From positions 1-12,194 of the forward strand of contig DAOUTV010000029.1 of assembly GCA_030668505.1 (NCBI GenBank): DNA of 12,194 bases, written 5' to 3'. This DNA comes from Desulfobacterales bacterium (GTDB lineage: Bacteria > Desulfobacterota > Desulfobacteria > Desulfobacterales > C00003060). Position 1 is the stretch's first letter, and each line of letters begins with the position of its first letter. Both the position numbers and the translations under genes were made by a program. The notes beneath the pieces were generated by a model, which saw only the letters and a list, made by a program, of their open reading frames with translations, was not told the DNA's origin and did no database searches. Shown in pieces: positions 1-7,181 of this stretch.

Positions 1-166
1 GACTATCCTAACGATGGCCTATCCTCTAACACCTAAGGTGAATTCCATTTTAGGCGCTTATACAAAATCCCGGGTGTCACACTTATTCGCTTCTTGCAAT
101 TCATGTATCCAAGGTATCCCATTCCCATGAAGACAACCCCCTGGACTGACTATAGAGAACATAAAC
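1..166. other. Upstream intergenic stretch, no gene recognised
   Basis: No convincing coding region is seen. One forward frame is open from base 2 to a stop at 128-130, but its translation resembles no family I know. In particular it does not look like the end of ribosomal protein S21, whose gene often precedes yqeY-dnaG-rpoD. There is an 11-base palindrome, CACCTAAGGTG, at 30-40, and a TATAGA at 151-156 just before the yqeY start, with no good -35 box at the right distance. The promoter of the operon may lie here or outside the window. Confidence 0.5.
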
Positions 167-613
167 ATGTCATTACAAAAAACGATCCATAACCGACTCA
201 TTGTCGCAACAAAGGAAAAGGATACGGTATACGTTAGTACATTGCGGATGTTGCGGGCTGCTATCAAGAACCGGGAGGTGGAATTACAAGCCGAACTCGA
301 CGACCAGGAAATCCTACGCCTGATTAGCATTCAGGTAAAACAAAGGAAAGAGGCTATCCGTCAATTCAAAGATGGTGGTCGAGATGATCTTGTCAACAAA
401 GAAGAACAGGAATTGTCTATACTGATGTCATATTTGCCCGTGCAGCATTCCCCGGAAGCGATTAACGATATTGTCGCCGGGGTGATTCAAGAACTGGGTG
501 CAAAAGACTTAAAGGACATGGGACGGGTGATGAAAACGGTGATGGGCCAATTGGCCGGTTCTGCCGATGGAAGGCTTGTAAATGAAATAGCGAGAAAGCA
601 CTTAAGCCGCTAA
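167..613 (+). CDS. yqeY: GatB/YqeY domain protein
   Basis: This is a 148-residue protein of the YqeY family, which resembles the tail domain of GatB, the amidotransferase subunit that recognises tRNA in Glu-tRNA(Gln)/Asp-tRNA(Asn) amidation. The stand-alone protein is thought to bind tRNA, but its exact role is not settled. Family marks are the N-terminal helix with LRMLRAAIKNREVE (about residues 26-39), the middle segment KQRKEAIRQFKDGGRDDLV (about 58-76), the LSILMSYLP turn, and the C-terminal DMGRVMKTVMGQLAGSADGR region. The length is typical of the family, so it appears complete. The ATG at 167 has only a weak purine run (AGAGAA) before it. The gene ends 35 bases before dnaG. The order yqeY-dnaG-rpoD is common in bacteria and supports the call. 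Confidence 0.93.
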   Translation: MSLQKTIHNRLIVATKEKDTVYVSTLRMLRAAIKNREVELQAELDDQEILRLISIQVKQRKEAIRQFKDGGRDDLVNKEEQELSILMSYLPVQHSPEAINDIVAGVIQELGAKDLKDMGRVMKTVMGQLAGSADGRLVNEIARKHLSR

Positions 614-648
614 CCTGTTGGAATTCATATTATAGAGGGTATCACATC

Positions 649-2403
649 TTGGCTGGTTTTATACCCGAAGATATCATTGCGCATGTTCGAAATACAGCAG
701 ATATAGTTGATGTAATTTCAGAATATGTTGCTCTAAGAAAAACCGGCAAGAACTTCATAGGTTTATGCCCGTTTCATGCTGACAAGAAGCCCTCTTTTAC
801 TGTCAGCGAGGAGAAGCAGATATTTCACTGTTTTGGGTGTGGACAGGGGGGCAATGTTTTTAGTTTCCTCGTTCAATACAATAATCTGAGTTTTCCGGAG
901 GCTGTGGGGTTTCTGGCAAAAAAATACGGTATTGAGATACCGACTCGAAGGATGTCGCCTACTAAAAAGAAGGAGTTGGAAGAGAGAGAAGGGTTGTTCA
1001 AGATAAACAAAGAGGCTGCTGATTATTTCAAGGGGATTTTGTCCCATCCCTCTTCAGGCAAACGAGCAAGGGAGTATTTGAGTAAGCGGCAAATGACACC
1101 GGAGGTCAAAGACCGCTTTATGCTGGGGTATGCACCGAAGTCGTGGACCGGTCTGACACAGTACTTTTCAAAAAAAGGGGTGCCGCTCGATGATCTTCAA
1201 AAAGCAGGTCTGGTAGTTGCAAAAAATGGAAGATATTATGATCGGTTTCGCGACCGGATCATATTTCCCATTACTGATATCCAGGGAACGGTATTGGGTT
1301 TTGGTGGGCGCTGCCTGGACAACAGTCTCCCTAAGTATCTTAACTCACCTGATACACCGGTTTATCACAAGAGTCGAACATTGTACGGTTTGAATGTTGC
1401 TAAAGATGCCTGCCGCCAGAGCGGCTCAGTCTTTATCGTAGAAGGCTATTTTGACCTGCTTGCCTTACACTGTCACGGCATACAAAGTGTGGTAGCAACC
1501 CTCGGAACGGCCCTGACGCGGCAACACGTGCGCATCATGAAAGGGTATGCCCGGCAAATGATCCTTGTCTTTGATTCAGATGAGGCCGGCATAAAGGCTG
1601 CTGAACGCAGTCTGCCCCTGTTTCTGGAAGAGAAGGTTGATCCTCGCATATTGATTCTTCCTGAGGGAAAGGACCCGGATTCCTATATCTTTGCAGTTGG
1701 TGTTGACGGGTTTCTTAAGGAAACCGAAAAGGCCATGAGTGTTATGCCTTTCCTTATAGTGTCTGCAATTAAGAAACATGGCCTTTCTCTGGAAGGCAAG
1801 GTGCGTATTATTGAAACATTGAAAGGCCCTCTTGGCACTTTACTCGACGGTGTAAGTCGTTCAGTCTACATAAGGGATTTAGCAGAGCGTCTGGACATCG
1901 ATGAATCGGCCATCTTGGAACAGGTGAGAATCTCAGCAACTAAGGACAAAAAGGCCGTCTCTTTACCCAAGCCACGGCAAAACTCAAGACTTGAAGAGGT
2001 TCTCGTAGCAATGATGCTGCAATGCCCGGAGATGGTGTCCGATTTCAATCCGCAAGAAATTATAGAGGGATTTGAAAGAGTTGAGCTTAAGACATTAGGG
2101 CGCATGATTTTGCAGAGATCCACTTCAAACAGACCAGTAACAGGGGCTGATCTGATCGCACAGACAGATGACGCCCGGATGAGGAACCTAATCTCTTCCC
2201 TGTTGATGGAAGAGATACAGGCGGATCGTGAAAGTTGTCACAAGATTGTGAGACAGTATCAAGTCCACCTCAGAAAACGACGGATTAGGCTACTTTCAAA
2301 AAAAATTAAAGAGGCTGAAAGGACCAATAACCAAGAGTTGCTGAATCAACTCCTTGCTGAGAAACAAAAATGTGCTCAACAGCACGTTGAAGCTTTTTTA
2401 TAA
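649..2403 (+). CDS. dnaG: DNA primase
   Basis: DnaG makes the RNA primers for lagging-strand DNA synthesis and works with the DnaB helicase at the replication fork. The 584-residue protein has the full family layout. The N-terminal CHC2 zinc ribbon has likely ligands Cys40, His43, Cys61 and Cys64. The catalytic core carries a TOPRIM fold, with Glu265 in VEGYFD and the acidic DSDEAG motif at about 309-314 as metal-binding residues. The C-terminal part, from about 440, is helical and fits the DnaB-binding domain. The start is TTG at 649. It is preceded by GAGGG at about 635-639 and gives the usual MxGxIPEDII N-terminus, whereas no ATG upstream would fit. The gene lies between yqeY and rpoD with short gaps, so the three are probably co-transcribed. 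Confidence 0.97.
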   Translation: MAGFIPEDIIAHVRNTADIVDVISEYVALRKTGKNFIGLCPFHADKKPSFTVSEEKQIFHCFGCGQGGNVFSFLVQYNNLSFPEAVGFLAKKYGIEIPTRRMSPTKKKELEEREGLFKINKEAADYFKGILSHPSSGKRAREYLSKRQMTPEVKDRFMLGYAPKSWTGLTQYFSKKGVPLDDLQKAGLVVAKNGRYYDRFRDRIIFPITDIQGTVLGFGGRCLDNSLPKYLNSPDTPVYHKSRTLYGLNVAKDACRQSGSVFIVEGYFDLLALHCHGIQSVVATLGTALTRQHVRIMKGYARQMILVFDSDEAGIKAAERSLPLFLEEKVDPRILILPEGKDPDSYIFAVGVDGFLKETEKAMSVMPFLIVSAIKKHGLSLEGKVRIIETLKGPLGTLLDGVSRSVYIRDLAERLDIDESAILEQVRISATKDKKAVSLPKPRQNSRLEEVLVAMMLQCPEMVSDFNPQEIIEGFERVELKTLGRMILQRSTSNRPVTGADLIAQTDDARMRNLISSLLMEEIQADRESCHKIVRQYQVHLRKRRIRLLSKKIKEAERTNNQELLNQLLAEKQKCAQQHVEAFL

Positions 2404-2416
2404 CAACTTTTTGTTA
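2401..2416 (+). other. Small hairpin between dnaG and rpoD
   Basis: TAACAA (2401-2406) and TTGTTA (2411-2416) form a 6-bp stem with a 4-base loop. The stem begins on the dnaG stop codon and ends 5 bases before the rpoD Shine-Dalgarno. It is AT-rich, with no following T tract, so it is not a strong terminator. It could mark an mRNA processing or translation-control point between the two genes, but this is only an inference. Confidence 0.3.
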
Positions 2417-2436
2417 AGTTTGGAGGGAAAATTCCT

Positions 2437-4179
2437 ATGCCCAAGAAGACCAAGGCTGAGAATTTGAAACAATTGATAACCAAAGGGAAAAGGCACGGCT
2501 ACCTTACCTATGAAGAGCTAAACGATGCCTTACCGAAAGGTTCGGTTTCCCCCGACCAGATCGATAAATTGATAATGGTCTTTGACGAACTTGATATCGC
2601 TGTGATTGATGGGACAAAAATCGGGGTACTTAAACCGGATATGGGGCACAAGACCGGAAAGAAGAAGGCTGCGCCTCCGAAACCTGAGCAAGATGTATTT
2701 GGCAGGGTCACTGATCCAGTTAAGATGTACCTCCGTGAAATGGGATTGGTATCTTTACTGAGTCGTGAAGATGAGGTGGTAATCGCTAAGCAAATAGAAG
2801 CGGGGGACCAGGAAGTTTTGCAGTCCCTCGTGCAGTCTACGGTTGGGGTGGGGAACATTATCAACCTGGGAGATCCTCTTTCGAAAGGCGAAATTCGCCT
2901 AAGGGATGTCTTGCGGGACGTGGATGAGATCGATACCTTTGTCGAAGAATGGGTACACACGGAAAAAATTTGCAGGATTATTGACGCTATCAAAGAAATA
3001 AACCAGGAAAACGCACATTACCGAGAATCCCTGTTCTCTTCTAAGATGGACCCTCAGGACCGTCGAAGAGCGAGACGCTGTATAAATCGTAGGAACCACA
3101 AGATCTTTGAACACATCAAGGATTGGAGGTTGGATGCCAAATTGATCAATTCTGTTGTGGATGAGGTCGAACACTATATAACTCGGTTCGACAGCCTGGA
3201 ACATGAGTTTTCACAATGTGCTTCACAGTTGGGAGTCACGCTGACCGAGATGCGCAAGGGTTGTAAGCAGAAAACAAAATTTGTCGAAAGGTTATCGAAA
3301 GAGCGTGAGCAGAAAAAAACCGAACTTTCAGCCATTGTCAAACGCGCAAGTCAGATATTGGAAGCCATTCATCAAGAAAAGCTCCAATTGAAAATGAACG
3401 GTCAGGGCCTGAAGCGCGTGTTGGCCCGAATCAAACAGGGTCAGCACAATACCAGAATTGCAAAAGGTAGAATGATCAATGCCAATTTAAGATTGGTGGT
3501 AAGCATTGCAAAAAAGTATACCAATAGGGGGCTTCAGTTCCTGGACTTGATTCAGGAAGGAAACATAGGCCTTATGAAGGCCGTGGATAAGTTTGAATAC
3601 CGGAGGGGTTATAAGTTCAGCACATATGCCACCTGGTGGATTAGGCAGGCCATCACTAGAGCTATTGCAGATCAGGCCCGAACTATCCGAATCCCGGTCC
3701 ACATGATCGAAACAATCAACAAGCTGATTCGAACCTCACGCTATTTGGTGCAGGAGTTGGGCCGTGAACCCCTGCCGGAAGAAATCGCTGAAAAAATGGA
3801 ATTTCCTCTGGAAAAAGTACGCAAGGTATTGAAGATTGCCAAAGAGCCAATATCTCTGGAGACACCTATTGGTGAGGAAGAGGACAGTCATCTCGGGGAC
3901 TTCATAGAGGATAAGAAGTTTATGTCTCCTTCTGATGCTGCTATCAATTTGAACCTGGCCGAACAAACCCGAAAAGTGCTGGCAACCCTTACACCCAGAG
4001 AGGAAAAGGTGCTACGCATGCGATTCGGGATTGGAGAAAAGTCGGATCATACGCTTGAAGAGGTAGGCAAGGATTTTGCGGTTACCCGAGAACGGATTAG
4101 ACAGATCGAGGCAAAGGCATTGAGGAAGCTGCGTCATCCTACGAGGAGCCGTAAACTGAAGGCCTTCCTGGAAATTTGA
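2437..4179 (+). CDS. rpoD: RNA polymerase primary sigma factor (sigma-70)
   Basis: This is the housekeeping sigma factor that directs core RNA polymerase to most promoters. The 580-residue protein has all sigma-70 parts. Region 1.1 is at about residues 1-60 (LITKGKRHGYLTYEELNDALP). Region 1.2 follows at about 90-130 (DPVKMYLREMG, LLSREDEVVIAKQIE). A long, charged non-conserved segment precedes region 2 at about 345-420, which contains NANLRLVVSIAKKYTNRGL and the -10-recognising YATWWIRQAI. Region 3 comes next, then region 4 from about 517, with LTPREEKVLRMRFG and the helix-turn-helix VTRERIRQIEAKALRKLR that reads the -35 box. Region 1.1 and the near-perfect region 2 mark it as a primary rather than alternative sigma. 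The ATG at 2437 has a strong GGAGGG 9 bases upstream. It is the last gene of the operon and is followed by a hairpin terminator. Confidence 0.98.
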   Translation: MPKKTKAENLKQLITKGKRHGYLTYEELNDALPKGSVSPDQIDKLIMVFDELDIAVIDGTKIGVLKPDMGHKTGKKKAAPPKPEQDVFGRVTDPVKMYLREMGLVSLLSREDEVVIAKQIEAGDQEVLQSLVQSTVGVGNIINLGDPLSKGEIRLRDVLRDVDEIDTFVEEWVHTEKICRIIDAIKEINQENAHYRESLFSSKMDPQDRRRARRCINRRNHKIFEHIKDWRLDAKLINSVVDEVEHYITRFDSLEHEFSQCASQLGVTLTEMRKGCKQKTKFVERLSKEREQKKTELSAIVKRASQILEAIHQEKLQLKMNGQGLKRVLARIKQGQHNTRIAKGRMINANLRLVVSIAKKYTNRGLQFLDLIQEGNIGLMKAVDKFEYRRGYKFSTYATWWIRQAITRAIADQARTIRIPVHMIETINKLIRTSRYLVQELGREPLPEEIAEKMEFPLEKVRKVLKIAKEPISLETPIGEEEDSHLGDFIEDKKFMSPSDAAINLNLAEQTRKVLATLTPREEKVLRMRFGIGEKSDHTLEEVGKDFAVTRERIRQIEAKALRKLRHPTRSRKLKAFLEI

Positions 4180-4203
4180 TAAGTTGTAAGAGTTTGGCTT
4201 TTT

Positions 4204-4252
4204 GAGAAAGGCCGGATTTTACTCATTCCTGTGAGCAAAACGGGCCTTTTTC
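4204..4252 (+). terminator. Rho-independent terminator after rpoD
   Basis: Bases 4204-4213 (GAGAAAGGCC) pair with 4243-4252 (GGCCTTTTTC), with one G-U pair. Inside this stem, TTTT-A-CTCA (4217-4225) pairs with TGAG-C-AAAA (4232-4240) around a short loop. The descending arm ends in five T's. It lies 25 bases after the rpoD stop and should end the yqeY-dnaG-rpoD transcript. The inner hairpin belongs to a small repeat also seen near 7144 and 9316. Confidence 0.75.
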
Positions 4253-4254
4253 AG
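4215..4254 (+). repeat. Dispersed hairpin repeat, copy A
   Basis: This copy forms the inner part of the rpoD terminator. The core TCCTGTGAGCAA is shared exactly with copy C near 9328. The flanks (TTTTA before, a GGCC block and TTTTCAG after) also match in order. Copy B near 7144 is more diverged. All three lie at the 3' ends of transcription units. Confidence 0.45.
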
Positions 4255-4286
4255 ACACGTAAAGTGTTACGATAAGTTCAATTTTC

Positions 4287-4315
4287 TTGACAAGACGGGT
4301 TGTTGCAACTACAGA
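4287..4315 (+). promoter_or_regulatory. Likely promoter of the tRNA gene
   Basis: A perfect TTGACA -35 box lies at 4287-4292. A weak -10 box, TACAGA, follows at 4310-4315 after a 17-base spacer. Transcription would begin near 4322, about 13 bases before the mature tRNA. This fits a short tRNA leader removed by RNase P. Confidence 0.5.
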
Positions 4316-4334
4316 TTGGCTCAAACGACTCTTC

Positions 4335-4410
4335 GGGCCCATAGCTCAGATGGAAGAGCCACCGGCTCATAACCGGTAGGTCCCTGGTTCGAACCCAGGT
4401 GGGCCCACCA
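4335..4410 (+). tRNA. tRNA with anticodon CAT (Ile2 or elongator Met)
   Basis: The full cloverleaf can be folded. The acceptor stem is GGGCCCA (4335-4341) with TGGGCCC (4400-4406), followed by A73 and an encoded CCA. The D stem is GCTC/GAGC. The anticodon stem is ACCGG/CCGGT with loop CTCATAA, anticodon CAT at 4368-4370. The T stem is CCTGG/CCAGG with loop TTCGAAC. The first acceptor pair is G-C and the anticodon stem lacks the three G-C pairs of initiators, so it is not initiator tRNA. C4-G69 and C5-G68 are features reported for tRNA-Ile2, whose C34 is changed to lysidine by TilS. In E. coli the Ile2 gene ileX also lies near rpoD. I therefore lean towards Ile2, but elongator Met cannot be excluded. 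Confidence 0.95.
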
Positions 4411-4501
4411 ATGGGAAAAATATGATTGTTGGGTGTGGAAGGATATACAATAGGTGTCATGCCAAAAAGCCAACCTTAAAAACTTGGTCCGGGTTCAGAA
4501 T

Positions 4502-4536
4502 AAAAAAGGTGTGATCCTTGCGATCACACCTTTTTT
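4502..4536 (+). terminator. Perfect 15-bp hairpin terminator before the nif3-like gene
   Basis: AAAAAAGGTGTGATC (4502-4516) and GATCACACCTTTTTT (4522-4536) form a perfect 15-bp stem with a 5-base loop. A-run and T-run flanks let it work in either direction. It would end the tRNA transcript. It lies only 6 bases before the AGGAG of the next gene, so it may also act as an attenuator in that gene's leader. Confidence 0.85.
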
Positions 4537-4554
4537 AGTTTTAGGAGAAAACAT

Positions 4555-5673
4555 TTGATCGTCTCACTGAGAAATATCATAGAGGTCATGGAAGAGATTG
4601 CTCCGGCCGCTTTGGCACAGACGTGGGACAACATAGGCCTCCAGGTCGGCCATCATGGCCGGCGGGTCGACAAGATATGGGTTGCGCTTGATCCGACTTA
4701 TGAACTTGTGGACAGGGCTTGTCTACAAGGGGTTAGTCTCTTGATTACCCACCATCCCCTGATATACAATCCACTTGCGTCTGTTGATCTGGAGACATCC
4801 ACTGGAAGTATTATACAGGCTGCCTTGGAAAAGAAGCTCGCAATCTTTTGTGCCCATACAAATTTGGATAGTGCCATTGGTGGGGTAAACGATATTTTAG
4901 CTGAAAAGGTCGGGCTTCATGACACGACGGTACTGAAACCACCCGACTACGTTGACCAGTATAAACTGGTTGTATTCGTCCCGGTAGGGTACGAGGAGAA
5001 GATTGTAGATGCCCTATTTGAATCGGGCGCAGGGAAAACTGAAAAATACAGCCATACGTCTTTTCGGACCAAGGGTGTCGGGACATTCAGACCGGGCCTC
5101 ACGGCCAAGCCTTTTATGGGTCGGGTGGGTGAAATCAGCCACAGTACTGAATACAGGATAGAGACATTGGTACGAAAGAAGGATCTATTACGAGTCATCA
5201 GATCCTTGGAAAGGACACACCCTTATGAGGAGATGGCCTATGACATCTATCCTACAGTTGCGGAAAAATCGAAAGTGGGATTGGGACGTATTGGAAATCT
5301 TGGCAAGGACTTGACGCTCGAGGCCTTTGCCCAAATGATCAAAGGAGCATTTGGGTTGGACACGATAAAAGTTGCCGGAGATCCGAGGCAAATGATCAGG
5401 CGGGCGGCTGTGTGCAGTGGTAGTGGAAAGGGCCTATTGCAGGATTTCTTTGCCTCTGATGCTCAGGTTTTTGTGAGTGGCGACCTTGGTTATCATGACG
5501 GACGAAAGACTGAGGCATTAGGGCGCGCATTGATTGATATAGGGCATTTTGCATCTGAGCACTTAGTGGTAGAAAGCCTTGCGGCAGGTTTGAAAAACTC
5601 CCTTTCAAAAAGAGGGTATGCCGTTGAAGTGTACGCATACGCACAGGAACAAGATTGTTTTTATTACCTTTGA
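4555..5673 (+). CDS. Nif3-like dinuclear metal protein with PII-like insert
   Basis: This is a member of the Nif3/YbgI/YqfO family of ring-shaped hexameric proteins that bind two metal ions. Proposed roles include GTP cyclohydrolase I type 2, but the physiological function is uncertain. Likely metal ligands are His66 and His67 (THHPLIY), His101 and Asp105 (AHTNLDSA), and His331 and Glu335 (HFASE). GDLGYHDG at about 309-316 is another family motif. At 372 residues it is longer than the short YbgI type of about 250. The extra segment, about residues 130-235 with YKLVVFVPVGYEEKIVDAL and HPYEEMAYDIYP, matches the PII/CutA-like insert of YqfO. The TTG at 4555 is supported by AGGAG at 4543-4547 and by the usual N-terminus ending in EEIAPAALAQTWDNIGLQVG. 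The zinc-ribbon gene follows 77 bases later, a pairing seen in many bacteria. Confidence 0.92.
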   Translation: MIVSLRNIIEVMEEIAPAALAQTWDNIGLQVGHHGRRVDKIWVALDPTYELVDRACLQGVSLLITHHPLIYNPLASVDLETSTGSIIQAALEKKLAIFCAHTNLDSAIGGVNDILAEKVGLHDTTVLKPPDYVDQYKLVVFVPVGYEEKIVDALFESGAGKTEKYSHTSFRTKGVGTFRPGLTAKPFMGRVGEISHSTEYRIETLVRKKDLLRVIRSLERTHPYEEMAYDIYPTVAEKSKVGLGRIGNLGKDLTLEAFAQMIKGAFGLDTIKVAGDPRQMIRRAAVCSGSGKGLLQDFFASDAQVFVSGDLGYHDGRKTEALGRALIDIGHFASEHLVVESLAAGLKNSLSKRGYAVEVYAYAQEQDCFYYL

Positions 5674-5750
5674 TTGCAGTCTGATAGCCCCACAACTTAA
5701 GGTATTACATTAATTCAGGGCTTTGCGTTGGAATCGTCAAGGAGAGCATT

Positions 5751-6470
5751 GTGAAAAAACAGATCGACTTTTTAGTAAAACTTCAAGAAAAAGATAGAGT
5801 GTTGGATCGGTTCAGGTGGCAAATACGTGAAGGCCCTGAACGACTCCAAGGTCTTGAAAAAGAATTGGAAGGGCTTCAAGAAGATGTCGAGGCTGATAAG
5901 CGGCGCATCCAAGACTTGAAGAAAACTCAACGTGAGCTTGAAGATGAGATAGAAGATGGCATAGCCCGCATTAGGAAAAGCCGAGGCCGGCTTATGAGCA
6001 TCAAGAACAATAAGGAGTATCAGGCCTTGTTAAGGGAGATTGAGGAGACCGAAAAGGGAAATTCAGATAAAGAGGACAAAGCTTTGGGCTGTTTGGAGGA
6101 TTTGGATAAGCTGAACAAGGAGCTTGGGGCCAAGGAAAAAGGCCTGTCAGCCATGCGGGATCGCCTTGAAAGCGAAAAAGCAGCCATTGCGAAAGAACTT
6201 GCCCGAATCCGTGAGGAGTTCTCAGCCGTAGAGAAATCCAGGGAGAAGCTGATACAAACGATAGACCCTCAACTCCTTATAAAATATGAGCAAATCAAGG
6301 CAACGAGCGGGGGTATAGTGCTGGCGTTGGTGAACAATGCAACCTGTTCTGAATGCCACCTTGGTATTCCCCCACAGATGTACAATGAACTTCAAAGGCA
6401 GGACACCCTAAAGTTTTGTCCTAATTGTCAACGAATTATTTTTTGGAAAAAAACTGAGACTTCGGCCTGA
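5751..6470 (+). CDS. Coiled-coil C4 zinc-ribbon protein (COG1579 family)
   Basis: This 239-residue protein is an almost continuous, highly charged helical hairpin (about residues 1-180) followed by a C-terminal zinc ribbon with Cys199, Cys202, Cys223 and Cys226 as likely zinc ligands. The family signature IKNNKEYQALLREIE is at about 84-98, at the bend of the coiled coil. Characterised relatives are HP0958/FlgZ of Helicobacter, which affects the RpoN sigma factor and flagellar mRNA, and CT398 of Chlamydia. The function here is unknown, and a binding or adaptor role is the most that can be inferred. The GTG start has AAGGAG at 5739-5744. It lies downstream of the Nif3-like gene and just before rnpB. 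No terminator was recognised between this gene and rnpB. Confidence 0.88.
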   Translation: MKKQIDFLVKLQEKDRVLDRFRWQIREGPERLQGLEKELEGLQEDVEADKRRIQDLKKTQRELEDEIEDGIARIRKSRGRLMSIKNNKEYQALLREIEETEKGNSDKEDKALGCLEDLDKLNKELGAKEKGLSAMRDRLESEKAAIAKELARIREEFSAVEKSREKLIQTIDPQLLIKYEQIKATSGGIVLALVNNATCSECHLGIPPQMYNELQRQDTLKFCPNCQRIIFWKKTETSA

Positions 6471-6485
6471 CAAACTAGTAGTTTC

Positions 6486-6514
6486 TTGAGGTTATTGTGT
6501 TATTATGGAATAAA
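6486..6514 (+). promoter_or_regulatory. Candidate promoter of rnpB
   Basis: TTGAGG at 6486-6491 resembles a -35 box. AATAAA at 6509-6514 lies 17 bases further on and would place the start close to the mature 5' end of RNase P RNA. A better-looking TATTAT at 6501-6506 has no -35 partner at normal spacing. The match is weak, and read-through from the zinc-ribbon gene is also possible. Confidence 0.3.
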
Positions 6515-6524
6515 CTCAACAAAT

Positions 6525-6929
6525 GTCAGAGCAGGCCAAACGATCGCTCGCTCCTTCGATTTTTTTTGAAGACGCGGGAGGAAAGTCCGAGCTCCAAAGG
6601 GCAGGGTGCTCCGTAACGCGGAGTCGCGGTAACGCGAAGGAAAGTGCCACAGAAAAGATACCGCCCTGTGAGTTGGCGGCTACGCCTATCTCGCTGGGTA
6701 AGGGTGAAAAGGTGCGGTAAGAGCGCACCAGTTCCCTGGGTGACTGGGGAAGCTTGGTAAACCCCACCCGGAGTAAGACCAAATAGGGAAGCGTCCGAGG
6801 GCGGCCCGTCCGAGCTTCCGGGTCGGTCGCAAGAGGTATTGGGCAACCAATACCCTCAGATGAATGATCGTTGTTCCGTAAAGGGTGACTGATACGGAAA
6901 ACAGAACTCGGCTTACGGTCTGCTCTGGC
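6525..6929 (+). ncRNA. rnpB: RNase P RNA, bacterial type A
   Basis: This is the catalytic RNA of RNase P, which removes 5' leaders from tRNA precursors. The ends pair as helix P1: GTCAGAGCAG (6525-6534) with CTGCTCTGGC (6920-6929). The conserved core is clear. GAGGAAAGTCCGAGCTCC (6578-6595) is the first half of P4/CR-I. GGTGCGGTAAGAGCGCACC lies near 6711-6729. AGATGAATGATCG (6858-6870) and ACAGAACTCGGCTTAC (6901-6916) form CR-IV/V. Length of about 405 bases and helix content fit the ancestral A type. Open reading frames crossing this region on both strands are by-products of the RNA sequence. No T-tract hairpin follows; a MITE-like repeat starts 8 bases later. Confidence 0.95.
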
Positions 6930-6937
6930 ATAAAACT

Positions 6938-7146
6938 TGACGGTCTCGTAAAAAGTCGGTTTCGGTAAATGTGTCATTCCCGCCTGCCAACGCCTTAGAC
7001 AATATTCAGCTTATGTGCCAGCATTTCTGGCTATGGCGGGCAGGTCGACCGTAGGGAGAAATCTTGTATTTTTAGCAGGTTGCACAACAAAGATTTCTCG
7101 CCTTGCTCGAAATGACAAGTTGTTGATACTTTTTACGTGACCATCA
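6938..7146. mobile_element. MITE-like element with 19-bp terminal inverted repeats
   Basis: The left end TGACGGTCTCGTAAAAAGT (6938-6956) and the right end ACTTTTTACGTGACCATCA (7128-7146) are inverted repeats matching at 17 of 19 positions. Inside are further imperfect repeats: GAGAAATCTT (7056-7065) with AAGATTTCTC (7090-7099), and GTCATTCCCGC near the left with GAAATGAC near the right. There is no coding capacity, so it would be non-autonomous. Similar sequences with GTAAAAAGT ends and GTCATTCC interiors are, from memory, common in sulfate-reducing deltaproteobacteria. No clear target-site duplication is visible. It fills most of the space between rnpB and the HPr-domain gene. Confidence 0.7.
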
Positions 7147-7150
7147 TACT
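7123..7150 (+). promoter_or_regulatory. Candidate outward promoter at the right end of the MITE
   Basis: TTGATA (7123-7128, 5 of 6 to TTGACA) and CATACT (7145-7150, 4 of 6 to TATAAT) are 16 bases apart and point to the gene at 7218. The -35 lies inside the MITE and the -10 straddles its right edge. This is a pattern match only. Confidence 0.3.
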
Positions 7151-7181
7151 TATTGGGGTAAGCAAAATCGGGCCGTTTTCA
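7144..7181 (+). repeat. Dispersed hairpin repeat, copy B (diverged)
   Basis: The stretch keeps ACTTATT, GTAAGCAAAAT, CGGGCC and GTTTTCA in the same order and spacing as copy A (ACTCATT, GTGAGCAAAA, CGGGCC, TTTTTCA). CTTA (7149-7152) and TAAG (7159-7162) keep a short stem, with compensating changes relative to copy A. It directly follows the MITE and may be the remains of an rnpB terminator. Confidence 0.35.

Noticed and set aside
30..40. CACCTAAGGTG palindrome as an operator
   Set aside because: It is short, single-copy and not placed relative to any recognisable promoter.
2..130. Frame open from the left edge of the window, possibly the end of an upstream gene such as rpsU
   Set aside because: The translation has no arginine/lysine-rich S21-like tail and no recognisable motif. 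A short open frame is expected by chance.
6516..6977. Open reading frames on both strands across the rnpB region (for example 6523-6720 forward and 6516-6977 reverse)
   Set aside because: They overlap the conserved RNase P RNA core and P1 helix, have no family resemblance, and are by-products of a GC-rich structured RNA.
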